This document shows, piece by piece, positions 6,734 through 14,732 of a DNA stretch of 19,864 nucleotides. This DNA is from JBEEJL01 sp049698095 (GTDB taxonomy: Bacteria > Pseudomonadota > Gammaproteobacteria > Burkholderiales > JBEEJL01): positions 1 to 19,864 of the forward strand of contig JBAVXA010000124.1 of NCBI GenBank assembly GCA_049698095.1, given 5' to 3'. The translations under genes and the position numbers were made by a program. Each line of letters starts with the position of its first letter. Within the stretch, counting starts at the first letter, position 1. The notes beneath the pieces are model-generated. The model ran no database searches and had not been told where the DNA came from. It saw only the letters and a list, made by a program, of their open reading frames with translations.

Positions 6734-8007
6734 GTGTTGTTGTTGCCAAACCTAGAAAACCGCTGCGAATGCGCACCAGCGTTGTTATCAGTGTGCTCGA
6801 TCAGGCTTGGCTAAGCGCAGCAAATCTAGTGCTTGGCGTTTTTTTGATTAAACAATCGAGCAAAGAAGAATATGGAAGCTATGTTTTGGGGTACGCCATC
6901 ATATGGTTTCTGATCGGCGTACAAAATGCCTTAGTCACTACCCAAATGGCCGTGCTTGCGCCCGGACGTTCTACAAGTGAGCAGGGGCGCTTTTGCAGCG
7001 CATTGGCCATTGGACAGTTTGCAATCTTTGTCCCAGTTGTAATTTTCATCGTGTTAATAGGGTTGGTTCTCGGCTGGAACGGCGACGCGAATGGTTCAGC
7101 CCTGGCTTATGCGATTGCGATTAGTACTCTTGGAGTGATTCTGCGCGAATTCTTCCGCAGTTACTTTTTTCTTCGACTGAACCCGATTCTTGTCTTCGGT
7201 CTGGATGTGACTTTTGTTGCATTACTATTTGCAGGGCTGTGGGCAGCAATTCAAATGAAAATCCCCTCCATTAATCTCGCAGCGCTTGTCATCATGGGGA
7301 TAGCTTCTCTTGTTGTTGGCGTTGTTTCTGCATCATTGGCTCGCGAGGTGCTGGCTGTGAGATTAGCGGACGTACGGCCAGCGTTACAGGAATCATGGCA
7401 GCACGGTCGCTGGGCATTGGCGGGGGTGTCGGTCACCTGGTTACAAGACCAAAGCTATATTTATTTGTTGTCAGCAATGGTAAATACAGCTGAAACAGCT
7501 GAGGCGAGCGCGGCCAGATTGTTTCTGGCACCTCTAACGCTTGTTTATGTCGGGTTTTCCCGCGTTCTTACTCCACGTTGGTCGTATATGGCTCATGAGG
7601 GTAAAACTCAGGAAATTGTCACCATGGCAAACCGAGTCAAATGGTTGATGTTGGGCATGGTAGTGGTATACGTAGTTGTCTTGCTACTTGCAAAGGACTG
7701 GATCACGCCATTGTTATTGACTAAGTCATATACCCAAACCGGTTCTTTGATTTTCTTATGGGGAATATTGTTTGCGTTACAGGCAGTACGGAGCAACTAC
7801 TCAACTTTGTTACAGGTATTCAAACGCTTTCGTGAAATTACGCTCGCAAACACGGCGAGTGCAATCGGGGTGCTACTCATTGGCGCAGTACTTATCAGGA
7901 CCTATGGAGTTACGGGCAGTATGGTTACGATGATTATTGGCGAGTTAGCGCTAACATTGTTTTTGATTTATGGATTCAAAAATGTCAGAAAAAACACAGC
8001 ATATTGA
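6730..8007 (+). CDS. Polysaccharide repeat-unit flippase (Wzx-like, MOP/PST superfamily)
   Basis: The 425-residue integral membrane protein has roughly twelve hydrophobic segments from SVLDQAWLSAANLVLGV (residues about 18-34) to a final helix before the basic tail KNVRKNTAY. The pattern (early SAANLVLGVFL and KEEYGSYVLGYA, later RVLTPRWSYMA) fits oligosaccharide flippases of the polysaccharide biosynthesis protein family. The family moves undecaprenyl-linked repeat units across the inner membrane, and the nearby Wzy-like polymerase supports a Wzx/Wzy pathway. I chose the GTG at 6730 because AGGA (6718-6721) lies eight bases upstream; the alternative ATG is 13 codons further in. The downstream GT2 gene overlaps its end. 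The window shows no competing ABC transporter for the polymer. Confidence 0.87.
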   Translation: MSVVVAKPRKPLRMRTSVVISVLDQAWLSAANLVLGVFLIKQSSKEEYGSYVLGYAIIWFLIGVQNALVTTQMAVLAPGRSTSEQGRFCSALAIGQFAIFVPVVIFIVLIGLVLGWNGDANGSALAYAIAISTLGVILREFFRSYFFLRLNPILVFGLDVTFVALLFAGLWAAIQMKIPSINLAALVIMGIASLVVGVVSASLAREVLAVRLADVRPALQESWQHGRWALAGVSVTWLQDQSYIYLLSAMVNTAETAEASAARLFLAPLTLVYVGFSRVLTPRWSYMAHEGKTQEIVTMANRVKWLMLGMVVVYVVVLLLAKDWITPLLLTKSYTQTGSLIFLWGILFALQAVRSNYSTLLQVFKRFREITLANTASAIGVLLIGAVLIRTYGVTGSMVTMIIGELALTLFLIYGFKNVRKNTAY

Positions 8008-8896
8008 TATTTGCATCGCGTCATACAAACGACCGCAATTGTTAGGACGGCTGCTCAAAAGCATAGCTAACCAAAGAATTCCAATTGGCGTGACGGTGGG
8101 CATAATTGTTGTAGACAACGACCCCGCGGGAAGTGCGGTCGATGTAGTACAAAATGCGTCCAGGGCAGGCCAGCCTGTTCGTTATTTCATGCAGCCTAAG
8201 AAAAACATCGCGCTCACGCGAAATATGGCTGCCGCGAATGCGGATGGGGAATATATTGCGTATATAGATGACGATGAATACGCAGAAGAGAATTGGCTGA
8301 CGCATCTCTACGACACCTTGCAAAAATATCAGGCGGACATGGTGTTTGGCCCAGTAATTTGTGAAGTTCCAGAGAATGCTCCTTCTTGGTTAGTGAATGG
8401 TAGATTTTTCGAATGGAAACGCTACAAAACCGGGACAGAGATTCCGGGGCGCGGCACCGGAAATGTCTTGATTCGGGCGGATTCAATCCCGGATCGGCGT
8501 GCGCCTTTTAATCCTAAATACGGACTGTCTGGTGGGGAGGATACAGATTTCTTTCGCCGTATGCAGATGACTGGCGCTAAGTTGATTTGGTGTGATGAGG
8601 CGGTGGCCAGAGAAACATTGGTTCCGGAAAGGTTTTCAGTGGGCTTTTTGATTCGTCGCGCTTTTCGACATGGCCAAATATTCGCAGAAATTTATGTTAA
8701 GCCAAAGAGCTTGCTTAGGAAAGTTCCCTGGTTTTTCTACCGAATCGTGCTTGTCGTGATTGCCTTGATTGGCGCGTTGGTCTCGTGGCCCTTTCGAAAA
8801 GCTTGGGGAATCAAGTGTTTTCAGAAAGTTGCGAGCAACGTTGGACAGCTGTCGTCGGTGTTTCCCTATCGTTACCAGGAATATGGCGAGAACTAA
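7982..8896 (+). CDS. Glycosyltransferase family 2 (ExoM-like)
   Basis: The 304-residue GT-A fold enzyme opens with IDICIASYKRPQLLGRLLKS and has IIVVDND (about 41-47), KKNIALTRNMA (73-83), the metal/nucleotide-sugar motif DDDE (96-99) and the acceptor/base motif SGGEDTDFF (183-191). A hydrophobic helix near 249-271 with flanking basic residues suggests inner-membrane anchoring. The pattern resembles ExoM-type inverting transferases of EPS clusters. Donor and linkage cannot be told from sequence. It overlaps the flippase end by 26 bases. An ATG at 7970 in the same frame is also possible; I prefer 7982 because GGA lies seven bases before it, though both ribosome sites are weak. It ends two bases before the likely GTG of the polymerase. 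Confidence 0.87.
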   Translation: MSEKTQHIDICIASYKRPQLLGRLLKSIANQRIPIGVTVGIIVVDNDPAGSAVDVVQNASRAGQPVRYFMQPKKNIALTRNMAAANADGEYIAYIDDDEYAEENWLTHLYDTLQKYQADMVFGPVICEVPENAPSWLVNGRFFEWKRYKTGTEIPGRGTGNVLIRADSIPDRRAPFNPKYGLSGGEDTDFFRRMQMTGAKLIWCDEAVARETLVPERFSVGFLIRRAFRHGQIFAEIYVKPKSLLRKVPWFFYRIVLVVIALIGALVSWPFRKAWGIKCFQKVASNVGQLSSVFPYRYQEYGEN

Positions 8897-8898
8897 AA

Positions 8899-10275
8899 GT
8901 GGACAATACTATTAATAAAGGCCAGAAGGTAAGTTACTGGGAATCGGTCAAGGTCGGGTTTCCGTTGCTTTGCCTCCTGATGGGGGACTTCATTAGTTTC
9001 TCTAAACCCTCGGAGAGCGGGTCGGGAATGTTTATCGATTTTGAAACATATCGACTAGTAGTTTTCGGCGGCATCTATTTATTGTCAGCCTGGGCAATCT
9101 ATTTAAGAAGGGTGGACTTTTATTCCATGATGAATGGGCATTGGCCATATGTTTTTTTCTTGATTTATGCTTTTTCGTCTTCCCTCTGGGCGGCATACCC
9201 TGCAAAGGCTCTAATTATCTCTGGCCATCTACTCGGCCATTACATAATAGCTGTGGCGTGGCTCCTGATGTTCCGCGGGTATGAAGTGTCTTTGCTTAGG
9301 GCATTTTGCATGTTTTCCTATGTTTTTATTCCCGCCTGCCTTATCACGGCCGTATTTTTTCCTGATCGCAATATCCATGTTTTGACTAATCGATGGATGG
9401 GTTTAACCTGGAATCCTAATTCGCTAGGTGGCGCTGTAATGATTTGCGTGTGGGCTAACATAAGCTATTTGCTTTATGCAGAAAAAACGCAGATGCGTTT
9501 GTTGATTATTTTGATGGTTGCTGGTTCATTCATTTTATTGGTTGGCGCGGGGAGCGTTACCTCCATGGCGTTATCAGCAATTGTTGTCGCTGGAGTGCCC
9601 CTTTTATATTGGTTTGCACGCAGTAGAAACGCAATTAATGCAAGCTTGAAAATTGCCTATTCGGGAGCCATTATTTTTGGGATATTTGGATATTTTTATG
9701 CCACTCAGCCAGAATTGTTTGAGGCCAACAGAGTATTGGGATCTGTCGGTCGCGATTCAAATTTGACGGGTCGCGCATCACTTTGGGCAATTGCCAATGC
9801 AGCAATTGATGAACGGCCTTGGTTAGGCTGGAGTTTTGATGCGCTACAGTCTTTACCTTCCAAATATAGTATTAGATATTACCATTTTCACAATGGTTAT
9901 TTGGACTTAATGGTTCGTGGCGGCAGAATCGCGTTGGGTTTTATAGTATTTTTCGCAGTCACATCTGCGATTCGGTTGGTAAGGATTGCCCCTTTCAATC
10001 CTAGGCTATTTGCGAGTTATGGAGTGCTATTGGCCATCATTTTGCTCCAAAACGTGTCCGAATCCACTTTCGGCACCGCACCCAATCAGCTTTGGTTGTT
10101 ATTCACGTTCTTATACATTGGCGTCTCCCCGAGGATCTACAGGTGGTACGAGACTGGTGTGCTTGAGACGAAAATAAAGCAGAGTGATAAGTTGGCAGAG
10201 GGGGCTTCTTTTGCGCCAGTTATTTCGCCTCGAAGACCGCTCGGTAGCATCCAAAAATCCGGACCTAATGCGTAA
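8899..10275 (+). CDS. O-antigen ligase/polymerase-like membrane protein (Wzy-type EPS polymerase)
   Basis: The 458-residue polytopic protein has about ten membrane helices. Family signatures of the O-antigen ligase/Wzy_C domain are present: GLTWNPNSLGG (168-178), LTGRASLW (289-296), PWLGWSF (307-313) and HNGYLDLMVRGG (331-342), with the large periplasmic loop about 270-340. In this position it is more likely the Wzy polymerase joining repeat units in the periplasm than an O-antigen ligase, because flippase, PCP and OPX genes surround it; sequence alone cannot separate the two. I chose the GTG at 8899, two bases after the GT2 stop. The open frame extends back to 8785, inside the GT2 gene, and those extra 38 codons do not look like family sequence. 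The DNA is notably AT-rich (33% GC in the row 9121-9180). Confidence 0.83.
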   Translation: MDNTINKGQKVSYWESVKVGFPLLCLLMGDFISFSKPSESGSGMFIDFETYRLVVFGGIYLLSAWAIYLRRVDFYSMMNGHWPYVFFLIYAFSSSLWAAYPAKALIISGHLLGHYIIAVAWLLMFRGYEVSLLRAFCMFSYVFIPACLITAVFFPDRNIHVLTNRWMGLTWNPNSLGGAVMICVWANISYLLYAEKTQMRLLIILMVAGSFILLVGAGSVTSMALSAIVVAGVPLLYWFARSRNAINASLKIAYSGAIIFGIFGYFYATQPELFEANRVLGSVGRDSNLTGRASLWAIANAAIDERPWLGWSFDALQSLPSKYSIRYYHFHNGYLDLMVRGGRIALGFIVFFAVTSAIRLVRIAPFNPRLFASYGVLLAIILLQNVSESTFGTAPNQLWLLFTFLYIGVSPRIYRWYETGVLETKIKQSDKLAEGASFAPVISPRRPLGSIQKSGPNA

Positions 10276-10352
10276 TTTTTGGGGAATTGGGTCATGCCAA
10301 TACTGGCAGAGAACTTAGAGATTATTTTTTTTGGATCGGTAGGGAGTTACTC

Positions 10353-11501
10353 ATGAAGCTTGCGATTATTATCACGGCTCTTACACCTTATAGAATAACG
10401 CTTTATGAAGAGCTGTGCCGCTTTGCGACGAAAGTAACCGTATTGAGCATGATGCACCATTCAAAAGAAATGCGTGAATGGGATTTGACCCAGTATAGCC
10501 CAAACTTCATCCACAAAATATTGCCGGGCGTCACGATTCCTCGAAGCAGATGGCCATTTCCCGTCAGCGTAAATTACGGCGTGATCCCAGTGCTGTGGCG
10601 AATTAAGCCCGACGTGGTTATCAGCACGGGCGGCTTCTCGTTAGCTAATGTAGGCTCATTCATTTATTGCAAGATATTTGGTAAGAAATTTGTCAATTGG
10701 TGCGAATTTACATTGGAAGACGGCTCACGAAGGTCTGCTGTCAAGCGTTTCATCCGTCGAACTCTATCACGCCATGCAGACGGTTCAATTGCTTCATCAA
10801 GTGACAGTAAGGATGCGTTTGTCCGATTTGGTGCCGATCCAGAAAAAGTAAGGGTCATCGTAATGCCAGTCGACGTGGAGACATTTCACGAAAGCGCTTC
10901 AGAATTTCGTGTGCTGCCGAAGTATACTTCTTTGCGAAAACAATATCCGGGAACATTAATAATTGTCGTTGGGCGTTTGGATGAAATTAAAGGATACCCC
11001 GAGCTTTTCAGAATCTACGAACGGTTGGTTGCCCTGCGCCCTGATGTAGGTTTACTAATCGTAGGTAGCGGGCCACAGCGAAAAGAATATGAGACCTTGG
11101 TGCACAAAAAAGGATGGAAAAACGTACATTTTCTTGGATTCCTTGAGCCGCCGACTTTGGCCCAATACATGGCATTGTCCGATTTTTCCGTATTTCCCAC
11201 ATTGAATGACTCATTTGGGGCGGTTATCGCAGAAGCGATGGCGGCTGAATTACCGGTTATCGCTTCGATTTTTGCTTATGCCACGCGTGACTTGGTGGAT
11301 GATGGCGTTACTGGTTACCGTTTCAATCCCCGGGATACAGATGAAGCAGTCAAAATAACTTTAAGGCTGGTGGATATGAATGATATTGAGCGCAAGGAAA
11401 TGGGCCAGAGAGCATATAACAAGGTACGTGACTACGATTGCGAGAATGCCGCACGGCGCACCGCTGAGTTCTTGCAGCAAATTATCAATTTAAAAGATTG
11501 A
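10353..11501 (+). CDS. Glycosyltransferase family 4
   Basis: The 382-residue GT-B enzyme has an N-terminal acceptor domain (MKLAIIITALTPYRITLYEEL, and PDVVISTGGFS at 86-96) and a C-terminal donor domain with IIVVGRLDEIKGYPEL (203-218), LLIVGSGPQRKEY (234-246) and the retaining-transferase region PTLNDSFGAVIAEAMA (282-297). In that region the usual E-x7-E is D286-x7-E294, a common variant. I chose the ATG at 10353 because AGGGAG (10341-10346) lies six bases upstream; the open frame from a TTG at 10287 adds 22 unrelated codons. The 77-base gap from the polymerase is one of the few gaps in this module and contains a small hairpin (TGCCA 10295-10299 with TGGCA 10304-10308). It adds one sugar to the lipid-linked repeat unit on the cytoplasmic face (inference); donor unknown. 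Confidence 0.88.
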   Translation: MKLAIIITALTPYRITLYEELCRFATKVTVLSMMHHSKEMREWDLTQYSPNFIHKILPGVTIPRSRWPFPVSVNYGVIPVLWRIKPDVVISTGGFSLANVGSFIYCKIFGKKFVNWCEFTLEDGSRRSAVKRFIRRTLSRHADGSIASSSDSKDAFVRFGADPEKVRVIVMPVDVETFHESASEFRVLPKYTSLRKQYPGTLIIVVGRLDEIKGYPELFRIYERLVALRPDVGLLIVGSGPQRKEYETLVHKKGWKNVHFLGFLEPPTLAQYMALSDFSVFPTLNDSFGAVIAEAMAAELPVIASIFAYATRDLVDDGVTGYRFNPRDTDEAVKITLRLVDMNDIERKEMGQRAYNKVRDYDCENAARRTAEFLQQIINLKD

Positions 11502-11503
11502 AA

Positions 11504-12724
11504 ATGGAAGCACAATTGATATCAACGCTCCCTTTCGACTCCGGACAAACGATACGAAAAAAGGTATCAATCGTAAATGTGCAACTAAGTCCTTTTCGCA
11601 TTCCGTTTTTAAACCAGTTGCGCGCGGAGCTCATGGAGCGAGGAATTTACCTGACTTACTTTCATGGCGACATTTGGCCGGCGGAGAGAAATCGCAATTA
11701 TGATTGCGAACTTGGCTGGGCGATCAGAATTCATAATCGCTTTTTCCCCATTGGAGGCGGACGATATTTGTGCTGGCAGAAATTGCCGTATAAGCAACTT
11801 GAGCAGGCAGATTTGGTAATAATTACCCAAGAAAATAGTATTCTATCGAACTATCCTTTTATAGTTGCGCGCGGGCTTTCGGGAAAACGATTGGCTTTCT
11901 GGGGGCATGGTGTTAGTCCGCGAACTCATTCGCTTCTCGGCTTGGGGGAACGTTGGCGCCATATATGGGCCAATAGAGCTGATTGGTGGTTTGGCTACTC
12001 TCAAAAATCCGTAAATGCTTTGAAGTTTGCAGGATTTCCTGAGGAAAGGATAACGAATACTGGCAATGCAATCGATAATTCAGCCTTTCAGCGGAATGTA
12101 GTTGACGTCACTGAATCGATGCTGGAAGCAATCCGAAAACAATGTAAGTTAGAAAAAAACACGGTGGTAGGACTTTATTGCGGCGCACTCTACTCTGACA
12201 AACGTCTGGACCTATTAATAAGCGCGGGGGACTTAATTTTTCGGCAAAACCCCCATTTCCGCCTAGTCATTATAGGCTCCGGTTCGGAGGCAGGATTTAT
12301 TGATGAGGCATTACGGACGAGACCGTGGGCCGCTGCGGTTGGGCCAAAATCTGGAGTGGAAAAGGCCGCATACTTTATGTTGGCACACCTTATTTTGAAT
12401 CCCGGCTTATTAGGCCTAATCGTGCTTGACGCGCTTTGCATGGGGCTTCCCATCGTAACGACCGGGGGTAGCACGTACCACTCGCCCGAGGTAGCAATGC
12501 TTGAGGAGGGGCTAACAGGATTCTTCCCGCAGCCTACACCAGATGCTTACGCGCAATCTGTATTAGACCTTTTAGCCGATAAGGAGCGTTACGATAAAGC
12601 ACGTGAGGCTACGGTTAAGGCTGGCAAACAATACACGATGGAAAACATGGTTCAAAAATACGCGGATGGTATCGAAGCGTGTCTTGGTTATCCATTAAGG
12701 AAGTTCATCGGTCGTAGCATATGA
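11504..12724 (+). CDS. Glycosyltransferase family 4 with divergent donor-site motif
   Basis: The 406-residue GT-B protein has an N-terminal domain from VSIVNVQLSPFRIPFLNQL (21-39) through LAFWGHGVSPR (130-140), and a C-terminal donor domain with VGLYCGALYSDKRLDLLI (222-239) and LVIIGSGSE (254-262). The segment normally carrying E-x7-E reads NPGLLGLIVLDALCMG (299-314): the first Glu is missing and the second is Asp. I believe this is a recurring subfamily variant rather than damage, since the rest of the fold is intact. The ATG at 11504 lies two bases after the previous stop; a TTG two codons earlier (11498) would overlap it. The stop overlaps the next ATG (ATGA, 12721-12724). Specificity is unknown. 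Confidence 0.84.
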   Translation: MEAQLISTLPFDSGQTIRKKVSIVNVQLSPFRIPFLNQLRAELMERGIYLTYFHGDIWPAERNRNYDCELGWAIRIHNRFFPIGGGRYLCWQKLPYKQLEQADLVIITQENSILSNYPFIVARGLSGKRLAFWGHGVSPRTHSLLGLGERWRHIWANRADWWFGYSQKSVNALKFAGFPEERITNTGNAIDNSAFQRNVVDVTESMLEAIRKQCKLEKNTVVGLYCGALYSDKRLDLLISAGDLIFRQNPHFRLVIIGSGSEAGFIDEALRTRPWAAAVGPKSGVEKAAYFMLAHLILNPGLLGLIVLDALCMGLPIVTTGGSTYHSPEVAMLEEGLTGFFPQPTPDAYAQSVLDLLADKERYDKAREATVKAGKQYTMENMVQKYADGIEACLGYPLRKFIGRSI

Positions 12725-13929
12725 AAATTTTATTGGCACATTGTTTTTACCGTTCGAGTTCGCCTAGTGGTGAGGATGTGGTTTTTCGTAATGAGCGCGC
12801 ACTGCTTGAAGACCATGGTAATACCGTCATATCTTTGGAGCGGTTCAATGACAACATTGAGGACAGGAGTTTCGCAAGTAAAATTTCCCTCTCGCATGAA
12901 ACTGTTTGGTCGCGCCCAAGTTATGACGCTGTCGTGACAGCAATTCAGAAATCAAAACCCGATGTTGCGCATTTTCACAATACGTTTCCGCAGTTATCGC
13001 CTAGCGTATACGCCGCATGTCAGGACAGCGGAGTTCCAGTTGTACAAACGCTCCATAATTTTCGGCTCGTATGCGCCAACGGCTTACTCATGCGAAAGGG
13101 CAAGCCGTGCGAGGATTGTCTATCTGGCGGGGTAATCAATGCACTAATACATCGCTGTTATCGCAATTCATTGCCAGCCACTTCAGTGATTTCATGGATG
13201 CAAGTAAAGAACCGCCACCAAGGTGTTTATCATAGACAAGTCAATCGTTATATAGCACTTACCCAATTCTCCATTCCGCGTTTTATAGAGGGAGGGCTCC
13301 CGGAATACCGAATTGCAGTCAAGCCAAATTTTCTGCCTAGTCCGCCAGCTTTTTCTCGAGAAAAAGAGAGGTATGCGGTTTTTGTCGGCCGCTTAACCGC
13401 CGAGAAAGGTATATCGACGCTGTTAGAAGCATGGAAAAAATTGCCCGATTTTGCACTAAAAATATTCGGAGACGGGGAATTACGTCAGGAACTCGAAAAA
13501 AAGCTTAGCAGGGACAAGATAAATGCCGAATTTTTCGGTTTTCGACCGCGAAATGAGGTGCTGGCCGCAGTATCGAAAGCCTCTTTTCAGATTATCCCAT
13601 CCGAGTGCTACGAGGGGTTTCCATTAGCCTTGCTTGAGGCTTACGCTAGCGGTACCGCTGTGCTGGTATCGCGCCTAGGTGGTTTGGATGAGCTTGTCAT
13701 TGATCGAGAAACCGGGCGAAAATTTGAAGCAGGCAATCCAGACTCTCTTGCCAAAATAGCGCAGCAGTTGATTTCAAATCCCGAGCAGCTGACTCAGTTG
13801 GGGCGACAGGCTCGGGAAGAATTCGATCGGAAATATACGGCCGAGCGCAACTACGACCAGCTTATGAAAATCTATCATGAAGCCATCAATGATTTCCATG
13901 GGAAAGATGTAAAGGAAAGTCAAGCATGA
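12721..13929 (+). CDS. Glycosyltransferase family 4
   Basis: The 402-residue GT-B enzyme is of the group that begins MKILLAHCFYRSSSPSGEDV and contains PDVAHFHNTFPQLSPSVY (80-97), VPVVQTLHNFRLVCANGLL (105-123) and a Cys set (CEDC at 130-133, C146). The donor domain has AVFVGRLTAEKGISTLLEAW (219-238) and PSECYEGFPLALLEAYASG (293-311), with intact E298-x7-E306. The conserved cysteines are typical of this GT4 subgroup and may be structural. It is translationally coupled on both sides by ATGA overlaps (12721-12724 and 13926-13929). It adds a residue to the repeat unit (inference); sugar and linkage are unknown. Confidence 0.9.
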   Translation: MKILLAHCFYRSSSPSGEDVVFRNERALLEDHGNTVISLERFNDNIEDRSFASKISLSHETVWSRPSYDAVVTAIQKSKPDVAHFHNTFPQLSPSVYAACQDSGVPVVQTLHNFRLVCANGLLMRKGKPCEDCLSGGVINALIHRCYRNSLPATSVISWMQVKNRHQGVYHRQVNRYIALTQFSIPRFIEGGLPEYRIAVKPNFLPSPPAFSREKERYAVFVGRLTAEKGISTLLEAWKKLPDFALKIFGDGELRQELEKKLSRDKINAEFFGFRPRNEVLAAVSKASFQIIPSECYEGFPLALLEAYASGTAVLVSRLGGLDELVIDRETGRKFEAGNPDSLAKIAQQLISNPEQLTQLGRQAREEFDRKYTAERNYDQLMKIYHEAINDFHGKDVKESQA

Positions 13930-14702
13930 GAGACGCAGGCGCCGTTCTAGGAATCCCAATTGATCGCAAAGACTTGCAGCAGGCGATCAAGGATGCAGCA
14001 ATGGCAATCGAGAATCGCGCTGCAAGAATCATTTTTGTCTGCGCCAACCCGCATTCCATCGTGGTGGCCCAACGCGACGCGGAATTCAAACAGGCATTGA
14101 ATAGGGCTACATTGACTGTGGCAGACGGCGTAGGGGTCACAATGATGGCAAAGCTCGCAAAAATTGAAATCGGTCCGCGTATAACCGGCAGCGACTATTT
14201 TTTTTCCGTCATGGATATGCTCGCCAGTCGGCACGGCAGCCGCGTGTTTTTCTTCGGCTCGTCACAAAAAGTACTGGACCGCGTGGCAGCCAGGTTGGCG
14301 CAGGATTATCCGACTGTCACTCTATGCGGATCCATTTCGCCGCCATTTGGCGACTGGAGCGACCAGTTGAACAGCCAATTTGTTCAGCAAATCAATGCGG
14401 CGAAGCCGGATGTGCTTTGGGTCGGCATGACGGCGCCGAAGCAAGAGAAATGGGCATTCAACAATGCGCAGCGCCTGGAGGTACCGGTAATCGGATCCAT
14501 CGGCGCAGTGTTTGACTTTTTTGCCGGCACGTACCCGCGTGCGCCGCAATGGATGATTGATATCGGGATGGAATGGTTTTACCGTTTCCTCAAAGAACCG
14601 AAACGCATGTGGCGGCGGGCATTTGTTTCCAACCCGTATTTTGTCTGGCTCGTGATTTCGCGCCATATGCTGGGTCTGGGTAAAGTGGGAAAATCGGTTT
14701 AA
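13926..14702 (+). CDS. WecG/TagA/CpsF-family glycosyltransferase (GT26)
   Basis: The 258-residue enzyme has the full set of GT26 motifs: IIFVCANPHSIVVAQRD (35-51), the catalytic-region ADGVGV (66-71), RVFFFGSS (106-113), LWVGMTAPKQEKW (164-176) and the C-terminal block IGSIGAVFDFFAG (189-201) followed by EWFYRFLKEPKRMWRR. Known members transfer ManNAcA (WecG) or ManNAc (TagA) to undecaprenyl-PP-GlcNAc, normally as the second sugar. Directly downstream lies a WecA-like initiating enzyme, so the pair probably makes the first disaccharide of the EPS repeat (inference). AAGGAAAG lies about seven bases before the ATG, and the start overlaps the previous stop. The C-terminal basic and hydrophobic tail suggests peripheral membrane association. 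Confidence 0.93.
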   Translation: MRDAGAVLGIPIDRKDLQQAIKDAAMAIENRAARIIFVCANPHSIVVAQRDAEFKQALNRATLTVADGVGVTMMAKLAKIEIGPRITGSDYFFSVMDMLASRHGSRVFFFGSSQKVLDRVAARLAQDYPTVTLCGSISPPFGDWSDQLNSQFVQQINAAKPDVLWVGMTAPKQEKWAFNNAQRLEVPVIGSIGAVFDFFAGTYPRAPQWMIDIGMEWFYRFLKEPKRMWRRAFVSNPYFVWLVISRHMLGLGKVGKSV

Positions 14703-14732
14703 CGCTACCAATACCGAAATGAAAGACTGAAC

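Noticed and set aside
14322..14711. 129-codon ORF on the minus strand
   Set aside because: It is antisense to the WecG-like gene, which has all family motifs; a shadow created by the GC-rich stretch.
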